Below, in pieces: positions 54,659 to 63,086 of a DNA stretch of 64,000 nt; the stretch's first letter is position 1; the number at the start of each line of letters is the position of its first letter. The notes under the pieces are model-generated. The model worked only from the letters and a program-made list of their open reading frames with translations. It was not told where the DNA came from and did not search any database. The translations under genes were made by a program, and so were the position numbers. The stretch comes from Marifrigoribacter sp047730175 (GTDB lineage: Bacteria > Bacteroidota > Bacteroidia > Flavobacteriales > Flavobacteriaceae): positions 558,001-622,000 of the forward strand of contig NZ_CP159833.1 of assembly GCF_047730175.1 (NCBI RefSeq), read 5' to 3'.

Positions 54659-54792
54659 AAAATTTAATATAGCATCACATAATAAATAACCTTAATTTTC
54701 TTTACAAAATTTAATCTAGCAACAAAACAAGCCCTTTTATGAATATTTTAGGCATAAAATTTGTTTATATTTATACTTTTAAAATCGCATTT

Positions 54793-56046
54793 ATGTTTAA
54801 AACCATTTCTCTATACCTTTTTATTTTTTCGTTTAGCATATCATTGTTTTCTCAAGAACAAGAGATTATAGCCCCAGAATATATTAGAACTTTAAAGTTT
54901 TCAGGTATTTCACAACAAAGTAAAATTCCAATTATTAGATTAGGATCTCCTCTTCAACTTTCTTTTGATGCATTAAATGGTGAAGAAGCAGATTTTTATT
55001 ATGAAATTAATCATTATAACTTTGATTGGACTCCTAGTGATTTATCTAAAGGAGAATATATGGAAGGATTTGACGATGTTAGAATGTATAATTATGAAAA
55101 TTCATTAAATACCCTTGAAATTTTCTCACATTATCGACTTACTATCCCTAATAGAGAAGTTAAAAAGTTAACAAAAAGCGGAAACTATATCATTAGTGTC
55201 AAGGACGAAAACGGAGCATATGTTTTTACAAAAAAGTTTATAGTTATTGAAGATATTGTAAATGTTCCTGTAGAAATTAAACGATCAAGAGATTTAAGGA
55301 ACATTGAATACAATCAAGTGGTTCAATTCTCAGTTAATTCACCAGATTTATTTCTTAACAACCCTAAGCAAACTGTAAAAACATTGGTTATTAAAAACAA
55401 TGATATTAAAAGAGCTATTTCTAATTTAAAACCCCAGTACACTCTTGGAAACGAATTGATTTATAGATATAATAAAGAAGCTTCTTTTGGAGGAGGAAAC
55501 GAATTTTTACATTTCGATAATAAAGATGTAAGAGCTTCAAATAGCAACATTAGAAGAATAGAACTTACCGATATTTACAACAATTATTTATTTACAAGTG
55601 GCTCAAGGAAAGATAGACCTTACACTTATAATCCTGATATTAATGGTGGTTTTTTAGTTAGAAACATTAGTGCTAAAAATCAAAACATTGAAGCAGAATA
55701 TGTTCGCCTGCATTTTACACTTCAATATTTTGAAGATATTGGTGACAAAGAAATCCACATTTATGGAGGCTTTAATAATTATACGATCGACGGAAGTACT
55801 TATATGGAGTATGATGAATATACAGACACCTATAAAAATGCACGACTATTTAAACAAGGGTTTTACAATTATAAATATATTTTAGTTGATCGTGATGGAA
55901 GCATTGACGAAGGAGCTATTGATGGAAACTACTGGCAAACTGAAAATCTCTACAATGTCATTGTTTATTATAGAGATTTAGGTGCACGATATGACCGCAT
56001 CATTGGTTTTGGAACTGCAAATTCAACAAATATAACCAACAACTAG
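54793..56046 (+). CDS. DUF5103 protein, type IX secretion plug-domain family
   Basis: About 417 residues from MFKTISLYLFIFSFSISLFS, a clear signal peptide; a longer frame adds 18 residues before it. The body is all-beta with PEYIRTLKFSGISQQSKIPI, FDALNGEEADFYYEINHYNF and the C-terminal VRLHFTLQYFEDIGDKEIHI, YKYILVDRDGSIDEGAIDGN. The N-terminal region of this family is described as a type IX secretion system plug domain. Outer-membrane or periplasmic location is expected. Its stop overlaps the convergent cysteine dioxygenase stop by 4 bp. Confidence 0.85.
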   Translation: MFKTISLYLFIFSFSISLFSQEQEIIAPEYIRTLKFSGISQQSKIPIIRLGSPLQLSFDALNGEEADFYYEINHYNFDWTPSDLSKGEYMEGFDDVRMYNYENSLNTLEIFSHYRLTIPNREVKKLTKSGNYIISVKDENGAYVFTKKFIVIEDIVNVPVEIKRSRDLRNIEYNQVVQFSVNSPDLFLNNPKQTVKTLVIKNNDIKRAISNLKPQYTLGNELIYRYNKEASFGGGNEFLHFDNKDVRASNSNIRRIELTDIYNNYLFTSGSRKDRPYTYNPDINGGFLVRNISAKNQNIEAEYVRLHFTLQYFEDIGDKEIHIYGGFNNYTIDGSTYMEYDEYTDTYKNARLFKQGFYNYKYILVDRDGSIDEGAIDGNYWQTENLYNVIVYYRDLGARYDRIIGFGTANSTNITNN

Positions 56047-56552
56047 CGACTGTAATCAGACATTTTTTTTCGCTTAAAAGATCCTGATTCTTCACTGTAA
56101 TAACTACATTCTTCTATAGGACTTGCATATAAATGAAGACTAACACAACGTTCATTGGAATTATTATCTAAGTTATGAAACCCTAGATCATCATTTATGT
56201 GATACGAAGTTCCTTCTTTTAATAAAGTTGTATTTGTTTTTATAGGTATACCATCTTCATCAAGTTCATACCTTTCCTCCGTAATATATCCTTGTAGGAT
56301 GTGCATCCAACATTCTTGACTGTCATGACAATGAATAGGTGAAAATTGACCTGACTCCCAACAAAGTAAAAGTAATTCATACTTTTTAGTGCGAACCAAG
56401 CAGGTTCTGGTATAGTAATTGGAGTCCCACTGAGTGTGTGGCTTTATTTCTGAAAAAGGTATCTGAATTTGTTGAACTATATGTTCATAATCATCATCTC
56501 CCTCCTCTGAAAGTAATTCAAGTAGGTTGGACAAGCTTGCTATTGGCTTCAT
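56043..56552 (-). CDS. Cysteine dioxygenase
   Basis: 169 residues from MKPIASLSNLLELLSEEGDD; a longer frame would run into the divergent gene's start. The cupin iron ligands are His74 and His76 (PIHCHDS) and His126 (GFHNLDN). Cys81 lies where the Cys-Tyr cofactor Cys sits in mammalian CDO, and His140-x-Tyr142 (HLY) matches the catalytic His155/Tyr157 pair. It oxidises cysteine to cysteine sulfinate. The divergent PLP decarboxylase could use that product. Confidence 0.88.
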   Translation of the reverse strand: MKPIASLSNLLELLSEEGDDDYEHIVQQIQIPFSEIKPHTQWDSNYYTRTCLVRTKKYELLLLCWESGQFSPIHCHDSQECWMHILQGYITEERYELDEDGIPIKTNTTLLKEGTSYHINDDLGFHNLDNNSNERCVSLHLYASPIEECSYYSEESGSFKRKKMSDYSR

Positions 56553-56644
56553 AAAATCGTAAGTGTATTTGTGAGTATATAAAATTATACAGAAAATATT
56601 CCACACACAACTAATAAGGCATAATTTTATTATACTTTTATACA

Positions 56645-58030
56645 ATGAAAAAAGAACTAGAGCTATTTCAGAAATTAACTGAAGAATTACTTAATCAAGA
56701 AATAACAAATCCAGCAATCCCCCCTATACCAGTTGAAAATCTTTGGGAAACCATTGATATCGGTTTAAATAATGAACCAATTGATGAAGATCGTTTTATA
56801 GAAATTCTAAGAAAAGTAGTGTTAAATACACCTAGAACGGCAACAAAAGCTTTCTTTAATCAACTTTTTGGCGGCAGAAACCCAAAAGCAACCTTGGGAG
56901 ATTTACTTGCTGTTATGCTCAATAATAGTATGTACACCTATAAAGTTGCAGGTCCTCAAGTTGGTATTGAAAAAGAAATTATCCGTCAGGTATGTTCCAT
57001 AATAAATTATCCGACAACTAGCGACGGAACTATTACCTCTGGAGGTTCAATGAGCAATATGATTGCTATGCTTATGGCAAGAGATAAAGCCGATGAGACC
57101 GTTCGCAAAACAGGTATGAAGCATGCCCTATATGGTTATAGCTCTATGAGTTCACATTACTCAAACAATAAGAATGCTTCTTTTATTGGAGTAGGAAGAG
57201 ACAATATACGAGGCATTGAATCCGATGAAAAGGGAGCATTAATTCCAGAGTTATTGGAAGCGGCTATTAAAGAAGATTTACGAAATAACCGCCAACCATT
57301 TTATATTAATGCTACGGCTGGGACCACCGTCTTGGGCGCTTTTGATCCAATTGATGAAATCAGTAAAATTGCTAAAAAATACAATCTTTGGCTTCATGTA
57401 GATGGAGCATATTGTGGTAGTGTAATTTTTAGTAAAAAATACAAACAGCTAGTAAACGGACTTGAACATGCAGATTCCTTTAATTTTAATGCTCATAAAA
57501 TGATAGGAACACCCCTCACCTGCTCTATATTGGTGACCAAAAACAAAAAACACCTTCACGACTCTCTTTCTATAGACGCTGATTATTTATACCAAACAGA
57601 TGGAGACGACTATAACTTAGGAAAAACCTCCTTGCAATGTGGAAGACGTAATAATGCCTTAAAATTTTGGACACTATGGAAATCGGTTGGCACACAAGGA
57701 TTGGAACATATAGTGGATAAACAATTTGAGTTGGCAAATGTAGCCATCAACTATGTAAGAAATCATCCAGATTATACGTTCTATAGTTTCGAAAACTCCA
57801 TTTCTGTTTGTTTTAATTATAAAGGAATTCCCGCCGAAACCATTTGTACCCAATTGTATGAGCATGCAGAACTTGTGGTTGGATTTGGAACCTTTAGAGA
57901 TAACACCTTTATTAGATTTGTAACGATCAATCCCTCGAATTCTGAAAATGACATCCTTGAATTCTTTAAGTCTTTAGAAGCTTTTGTTGAAAAAAACAAA
58001 ACACTTTTTGAAATAAACTCATTACATTAA
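56645..58030 (+). CDS. Group II PLP decarboxylase, candidate cysteine sulfinate decarboxylase
   Basis: 461 residues. Fold-type I group II decarboxylase: PLP Lys285 in FNAHKMIGTP, Asp253 in HVDGAYCGS, and TSGGSMSNMIAMLMARDKAD as the phosphate loop. The substrate-end KAFFNQLFGGRNPKATLGDL resembles the animal CSAD/GAD group more than bacterial GadB. The start lies 92 bp from the divergent cysteine dioxygenase start. Together they would make hypotaurine. Glutamate or aspartate decarboxylation is the alternative; sequence does not settle it. Confidence 0.8.
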   Translation: MKKELELFQKLTEELLNQEITNPAIPPIPVENLWETIDIGLNNEPIDEDRFIEILRKVVLNTPRTATKAFFNQLFGGRNPKATLGDLLAVMLNNSMYTYKVAGPQVGIEKEIIRQVCSIINYPTTSDGTITSGGSMSNMIAMLMARDKADETVRKTGMKHALYGYSSMSSHYSNNKNASFIGVGRDNIRGIESDEKGALIPELLEAAIKEDLRNNRQPFYINATAGTTVLGAFDPIDEISKIAKKYNLWLHVDGAYCGSVIFSKKYKQLVNGLEHADSFNFNAHKMIGTPLTCSILVTKNKKHLHDSLSIDADYLYQTDGDDYNLGKTSLQCGRRNNALKFWTLWKSVGTQGLEHIVDKQFELANVAINYVRNHPDYTFYSFENSISVCFNYKGIPAETICTQLYEHAELVVGFGTFRDNTFIRFVTINPSNSENDILEFFKSLEAFVEKNKTLFEINSLH

Positions 58031-58045
58031 AAATAGTATATTTAC

Positions 58046-59206
58046 TTGATGGACAATAATAAATTAAGCAAATCATCAAGTAGAAAAGCTGATAAGTACA
58101 GAGGGCCAAGTTGTTTAAATTGTAGCCATCCTCTTGAGCTAACAGATAAATATTGCTCAAATTGTTCGCAATTAAATACGACCAAGCAACTTTCAATTAA
58201 AGATTTTTTTCAAGAATTTTTGAGTAGTATTTTCACTTATGATTCACGTTTACGCTATACCTTAAAAGATCTTTTATTTAAACCTGGAACTATTACTAAA
58301 AACTATGTGAATGGCCAGCGGCTTAAATACGCTAATCCATTCAGGTTTTTTCTAAGTGTTTCAATCATCTTTTTTATAATTCAAGGTCTTATAAATAGTT
58401 TTGGGTTACCAAATGGCGATTCGGGCCTTAACATAAATAATACTCCTGTAAAAAGTGTAGCCGACATAAAAGAAGAGCTAAATAAAGCAGCTGAAGAAAA
58501 TAACATAAACCTTAATACAGATTCTTTAACACAACAATTAGATTCCATTCTTCAAGAAAAAGATAGAACTTTAAGTATTTCTGAAATCATTAATCCCAAA
58601 AAAGAAGAAATTACAAAATATCTATCGGAAGCAGACTTTGATACTATTCAATGGCCTAATAGTACTGCTGAGCGTGTTTTTCAGTATAGGAAATATTATA
58701 ATGAAACTAAAATTAAAGATCCTGATATTGCGCTAGACAGTTTAAAACATAAAAAAACAAAATTAAACAAGTGGATGTATAGCAAGAATGACGCCCTTGA
58801 TCGAGTATTAGAAGACCCCTACGGATTTGCAAATTTCCTTATGGGAAAAACACCTTTTTTCTTGTTCTTTTTTGCTCCATTTTTCGCTTTCTTTTTCTGG
58901 GTTATTTATTCAAGAACAAAATATAATTACATGGAACACCTCGTGTTCATTTTTCATATATTAAGCTTTGTTTTTCTAGCATTACTCATTTGTTTAATAC
59001 CAGGTTTGATTTTTGAAAACAATGCATTTATGGGAATAACCCTTGCTTTTATTGGTCCTTTTTACTTTTACAAGGCACTGCGTAATTTTTATAAGCAAAG
59101 ACGTTTAATTACTATTATTAAATTTGTACTTTTAAATAATATATTTTTTATTAGTGCAACTCTAGCAGCTCTTATATTTTTCACCTTAACAGCTGCTACT
59201 TATTAA
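58046..59206 (+). CDS. DUF3667 membrane protein with zinc ribbon
   Basis: 386 residues. N-terminal CLNCSHPLELTDKYCSNCSQ is a four-Cys zinc ribbon, followed by the DUF3667 signature FFQEFLSSIFTYDSRLRYTL and LLFKPGTITKNYVNGQRLKY. One membrane helix lies near residue 105; a charged, probably exported or cytosolic loop (about 135-260) precedes four more helices. Function unknown. It starts 15 bp after the decarboxylase and 1 bp before apaG, so all three may be co-transcribed. Confidence 0.88.
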   Translation: MMDNNKLSKSSSRKADKYRGPSCLNCSHPLELTDKYCSNCSQLNTTKQLSIKDFFQEFLSSIFTYDSRLRYTLKDLLFKPGTITKNYVNGQRLKYANPFRFFLSVSIIFFIIQGLINSFGLPNGDSGLNINNTPVKSVADIKEELNKAAEENNINLNTDSLTQQLDSILQEKDRTLSISEIINPKKEEITKYLSEADFDTIQWPNSTAERVFQYRKYYNETKIKDPDIALDSLKHKKTKLNKWMYSKNDALDRVLEDPYGFANFLMGKTPFFLFFFAPFFAFFFWVIYSRTKYNYMEHLVFIFHILSFVFLALLICLIPGLIFENNAFMGITLAFIGPFYFYKALRNFYKQRRLITIIKFVLLNNIFFISATLAALIFFTLTAATY

Positions 59207-59207
59207 C

Positions 59208-59594
59208 ATGGTACAACAAGTTACTCAAGGCATAAAAGTTTCGGTTGAAACAAATTTTGAAGGCACATTTTATAAAAACTATAAAGTGCAGTATTCCTTT
59301 AGCTATAGAGTAACCATTGAAAATCAAGGAAAAGATACCGTACAACTTTTTGCTAGGTATTGGAAAATAAAAGATGCTTTAAATAATATTGAAGTAGTAG
59401 AAGGTGAAGGTGTTATTGGGAAAAAACCCATATTAAAATCAGGTGAGTCTTATTCATATACTAGTGGATGCTTACTAACCTCACCGGTAGGATCCATGAG
59501 TGGACATTACCTTTTAATCAATTACACTAGCGCGTCCAACTTTAAAGTTTACATACCTTCCTTTAGGCTGAATGCACCTTTTGCATTAAATTAA
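59208..59594 (+). CDS. apaG: ApaG (DUF525) protein
   Basis: 128 residues, the whole FnIII-like ApaG fold: TQGIKVSVETNFEGTFYKNY, FSYRVTIENQGKDTVQLFAR and GEGVIGKKPILKSGESYSYT. Named a Co2+/Mg2+ efflux protein, but its biochemical role is not settled. The 3' end overlaps the convergent DUF6695-like gene by 32 bp. Confidence 0.95.
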   Translation: MVQQVTQGIKVSVETNFEGTFYKNYKVQYSFSYRVTIENQGKDTVQLFARYWKIKDALNNIEVVEGEGVIGKKPILKSGESYSYTSGCLLTSPVGSMSGHYLLINYTSASNFKVYIPSFRLNAPFALN

Positions 59595-60567
59595 AAAATG
59601 AATACTCTTTAACTCGGTTGAACTTTATTTTTTTATCATTCTGAAGAATATGACAATAGTCACAATTAGAATCATAGGTAAACTGATACGCCGTATTTAA
59701 ATCAAATTCTTCTGAAGCCATATAAACTCCGTCATAATCCATTTGATGCCAATCATTATATCTTCTTATTCTAAAATGATTTGAAGGGAGTTCTTGTTTT
59801 ACTATTTCAAACCATGCATTACTTCCTATTCCAGTTAACTGTTGAGAATTTTCTGGCAAATCTTTTGCTTTTACTTTCTCGATAATAGTTCTTTTTTTAT
59901 GAAAATAATTTTTAAGATTTTCTTTTAATGCAGTACCATTGAACGCATTAATTTCACCATTTGCAACTTCGTAAACCATAGATGCTGAAGACTTTTCAAC
60001 ATTACCTACCGTGCTTGGGGTAAACTTTTTATTCCAATTTAAAGCCTTAATTATTGATTTATTTTTTGTGGCTGAAAGAATAGTTTCAGTAACAAATCTA
60101 GCGCAATTATTTCCCTTTTTCTGAAAAGCTCCATAAGGCACACTTCCTTGATTTTGTAAATTTTTAATATAAGCTTCTGCTAGGTTATAATCTATATCCT
60201 CACAAACCGAAGCCAACAATCTCCCTTCTCCATGTGTTTTTTCCGGATTTGCATCCAACCACAATAAAAAATCTGATATATTTTCTATTCGATCTTCGCT
60301 TAAGCGTGCTTTAAACGGCAAGGTCAATTCGGCATCAGTATTCGCTCCACGAACCCTACCAAAGCCTTCAGGAGTTACATACCTTCCAAAATCATAATAG
60401 GCAGCTTTACCTGTTTTATTTTCAACTAAAATTAGCGCAGCATGGCCTGCTTTTATATAATTTTTAGTCCCTAAACCAACGAAAGGTAAAAATTTACAAA
60501 GCCATTCGTCTGTTACAGTTACAAAGGTATCTGGAAATGCTAAGACAATAATTTTACCTGTTCTCAT
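59563..60567 (-). CDS. Flavobacterial DUF6695-like protein, possible papain-like fold
   Basis: 334 residues, no signal. It starts MRTGKIIVLAFPDTFVTVTD; IKAGHAALILVENKTGKAAY contains a conserved His and GNNCARFVTETILSATK a conserved Cys, an arrangement seen in NlpC/P60- or LRAT-like hydrolases (circular order His then Cys). This is a reading of the sequence, not a proven fold. The start abuts the NRDE gene stop at 60567, so they are coupled. Overlaps apaG by 32 bp. Confidence 0.6.
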   Translation of the reverse strand: MRTGKIIVLAFPDTFVTVTDEWLCKFLPFVGLGTKNYIKAGHAALILVENKTGKAAYYDFGRYVTPEGFGRVRGANTDAELTLPFKARLSEDRIENISDFLLWLDANPEKTHGEGRLLASVCEDIDYNLAEAYIKNLQNQGSVPYGAFQKKGNNCARFVTETILSATKNKSIIKALNWNKKFTPSTVGNVEKSSASMVYEVANGEINAFNGTALKENLKNYFHKKRTIIEKVKAKDLPENSQQLTGIGSNAWFEIVKQELPSNHFRIRRYNDWHQMDYDGVYMASEEFDLNTAYQFTYDSNCDYCHILQNDKKIKFNRVKEYSFFNLMQKVHSA

Positions 60568-61271
60568 TAAATGTTTTTTTGAGAAATTATATTCGTTTTT
60601 AAATCTTCGTAACTCATCGTTCCCTTTCCATTAATTGTAGAAAACTGAGTGATACTTTTTGTTTTTACAAAACCTCTATCCATTATTAAATCACTCTCCT
60701 TATTTCCATCTCCTTTAGTTTTGTGAAAGTTAAGCAAATTTTCTAATGTATGTATTTGTTGACTCTCTAAAAATTCAGCAAACCATTTCTGCCTTTTTCT
60801 TTTTATTTCTTCTGAATATAATAATGACGAAGACCATATGATCGGTTCTGAAGGTTTTTCAACAAAATACGAATGTGTTCCATCCCACACCAATTCATAT
60901 AATCTTACAGTAGATTCCCAAGAAACTAAAATTATCGTAAAGGGCTCAACATCAATAAAATTATACTTTTTAATAGCACTATAAACATCATCTGTTTTTA
61001 ATAAATCTGTTACAATTACACCGCGACTTAAACGGTATTTTTCTTTTCTAACATGACTTGAAAAACCACCATTCAACAAACAAATCAATCGTTTCTTATC
61101 ACTAGCTCCAATCCAAGTTCCTCCAGCCAATTCATCTTTAGGAAAAAGTAAATTTACGTCATCCGCTTTATATACTTTGGGAGTTAATGTTTTTCGAAAA
61201 GGAGATTCATCTCGATTAGATGTTAAAATAAAATCATTTTCAGAAATAGGTATAAAACTTACAGTACACAT
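60567..61271 (-). CDS. NRDE/TANGO2 family protein
   Basis: 234 residues from MCTVSFIPISENDFILTSNR. Cys2 would be the N-terminal nucleophile after Met removal and TSNRDES is the family name motif (NRDE). FPKDELAGGTWIGASDKKRL and LLNGGFSSHVRKEKYRLSRG complete the Ntn-hydrolase-like core. A longer frame adds 18 residues and would mask Cys2, so it is rejected. The human relative TANGO2 is linked to heme/lipid handling; bacterial function unknown. Confidence 0.85.
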   Translation of the reverse strand: MCTVSFIPISENDFILTSNRDESPFRKTLTPKVYKADDVNLLFPKDELAGGTWIGASDKKRLICLLNGGFSSHVRKEKYRLSRGVIVTDLLKTDDVYSAIKKYNFIDVEPFTIILVSWESTVRLYELVWDGTHSYFVEKPSEPIIWSSSLLYSEEIKRKRQKWFAEFLESQQIHTLENLLNFHKTKGDGNKESDLIMDRGFVKTKSITQFSTINGKGTMSYEDLKTNIISQKNI

Positions 61272-61349
61272 AAAACTAATGTTTTTTTTATTGCCGAAAC
61301 ATACAAAAAAGATTGATATAAGCATCTACTTTTTCATTTTTGAAATTTG

Positions 61350-61357
61350 TACCTTTG
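61350..61357 (+). promoter_or_regulatory. pruA promoter, -7 box TACCTTTG
   Basis: TACCTTTG (TAnnTTTG) ends 29 bp before the pruA ATG at 61387; it lies downstream of the in-frame earlier starts and so supports the shorter protein. Confidence 0.6.
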
Positions 61358-61386
61358 TGCCTTTCAAATTTTTAAACAAAACAAAC

Positions 61387-63012
61387 ATGGGAAAAGGATT
61401 TTTTGAAGTACCCGTTGCAGTAAATGACCCTATTAAAGAGTACGCACCAGGCTCACCTGAACGTAAAGAAGTATCAGAAACTTATAAGAAAATGTATAAT
61501 AGTACTGTAGAAGTACCTTTATATATAAATGGTGAAGAAATAAAAACAGGCGACACAGCAACTATGTCACCTCCACATGACCACCAACATATTCTTGGAA
61601 CCTATCATAAAGCTGAAAAATCACATATTGATTCAGCCATTTCTACTGCCTTAGAAGCTAGAAAATCATGGTCAAGAACTCCATGGGAACAAAGAGCTGC
61701 CATATTTTTACGTGCTGCCGAACTAATTGCGGGACCGTATCGTTCAAAAATTAACGCCGCTACCATGCTAGCACAATCGAAAACAGTTCATCAAGCCGAA
61801 ATTGACGCTTCATGTGAGTTTATAGATTTCTTACGTTTCAATGTTCAGTTTATGACTGAAATTTACGCAGAACAACCTAAATCTACATCTGGTGCTTGGA
61901 ATCGTTTAGAATATCGTCCACTTGAAGGATTTATATATGCTATTACTCCCTTCAACTTTACAGCAATCGCAGGAAATTTACCTGCAAGTGCCGCCTTAAT
62001 GGGTAATGTTGTGGTTTGGAAACCTAGTGACAGTCAAGTATATTCTGCCAAAGTTATATTAGATGTATTTAGAGAAGCTGGGGTGCCAGATGGTGTTATC
62101 AATATGGTTATGGGCGATCCTGTAATGATTACTGATACTGTTTTAGCAAGTCCAGATTTTAGTGGAGTTCACTTTACAGGCTCTACACATGTATTTAAAA
62201 ATTTATGGCAAAAAATAGGAACCAACATCCATAATTATAAAACATATCCTCGCATCGTTGGTGAAACAGGCGGTAAAGATTTTATCGTTGCTCACAAAAC
62301 GTCGAATCCAAAACAGGTTGCTACTGCAATAGTTAGAGGATCATTCGAATTTCAAGGACAAAAATGTAGCGCTGCAAGTCGTTGCTATGTTTCTAAAAGT
62401 ATTTGGAATGAAGTAAAAGGATATGTGCAGGAAGACATTAAATCCTTTAAAATGGGATCACCAGAAGACATGAGCAATTACATAACAGCGGTGATTCATG
62501 AAGGTTCATTCGATAAATTAGCGAGCTTTATAGATCAGGCTAAATCCGATGATGATGCTGAGATTATTGCTGGTGGTGGTTACGATAAGAGTAAAGGCTA
62601 TTTTATTGAGCCAACAGTAATTGTAGCAAATGACCCAAAATATACTACCATGTGTACTGAGCTTTTCGGACCCGTGGTTACGATCTATGTATTCGAAGAT
62701 GATGCTTGGGAGGATACGTTACATTTAGTTGATCAAACAAGTGAGTATGCCTTAACAGGTGCTGTTTTATCTGAAGATAGATACGCATTAGAACAAGCAG
62801 TTAAGATATTAGAAAATGCTGCTGGTAATTTCTATATCAATGACAAACCAACAGGTGCTGTTGTAGGACAACAACCATTTGGAGGTGCTAGAGCCAGTGG
62901 AACAAACGACAAAGCAGGAAGCAAACTGAATCTTTTAAGATGGGTTTCTCCTAGAATGATTAAAGAAACATTTGTAACACCAACTGATTATAGATATCCT
63001 TTTTTAGGATAG
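61387..63012 (+). CDS. pruA: L-glutamate gamma-semialdehyde dehydrogenase
   Basis: 541 residues from MGKGFFEVPVAVNDPIKEYA. Aldehyde dehydrogenase class 4: FNFTAIAGNLPASAALMGNV, HFTGSTHVFKNLWQKIG, VGETGGKDFIVAH (general-base Glu) and FEFQGQKCSAASRCYVSKSI (nucleophile Cys in GQKCSA), then the C-terminal QQPFGGARASGTNDKAGSKL. It converts glutamate semialdehyde to glutamate in proline catabolism. No PutA-type proline dehydrogenase domain is fused or adjacent. Confidence 0.96.
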   Translation: MGKGFFEVPVAVNDPIKEYAPGSPERKEVSETYKKMYNSTVEVPLYINGEEIKTGDTATMSPPHDHQHILGTYHKAEKSHIDSAISTALEARKSWSRTPWEQRAAIFLRAAELIAGPYRSKINAATMLAQSKTVHQAEIDASCEFIDFLRFNVQFMTEIYAEQPKSTSGAWNRLEYRPLEGFIYAITPFNFTAIAGNLPASAALMGNVVVWKPSDSQVYSAKVILDVFREAGVPDGVINMVMGDPVMITDTVLASPDFSGVHFTGSTHVFKNLWQKIGTNIHNYKTYPRIVGETGGKDFIVAHKTSNPKQVATAIVRGSFEFQGQKCSAASRCYVSKSIWNEVKGYVQEDIKSFKMGSPEDMSNYITAVIHEGSFDKLASFIDQAKSDDDAEIIAGGGYDKSKGYFIEPTVIVANDPKYTTMCTELFGPVVTIYVFEDDAWEDTLHLVDQTSEYALTGAVLSEDRYALEQAVKILENAAGNFYINDKPTGAVVGQQPFGGARASGTNDKAGSKLNLLRWVSPRMIKETFVTPTDYRYPFLG

Positions 63013-63031
63013 TTAATAAATAGATTGTAAA

Positions 63032-63063
63032 AAAAAAACCTCAGCAAATACTGAGGTTTTTTT
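63032..63063. terminator. Bidirectional terminator between pruA and the Omp28-like gene
   Basis: AAAAAAACCTCAG and CTGAGGTTTTTTT with a 6-nt loop, 20 bp after pruA and 24 bp after the convergent gene. Confidence 0.9.
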
Positions 63064-63086
63064 ATTTTATAAAATACAGAATCTAT

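Noticed and set aside
61177..61386. 70-codon N-terminal extension of PruA
   Set aside because: It runs through the divergent NRDE gene and the pruA promoter, and lacks similarity to aldehyde dehydrogenases.
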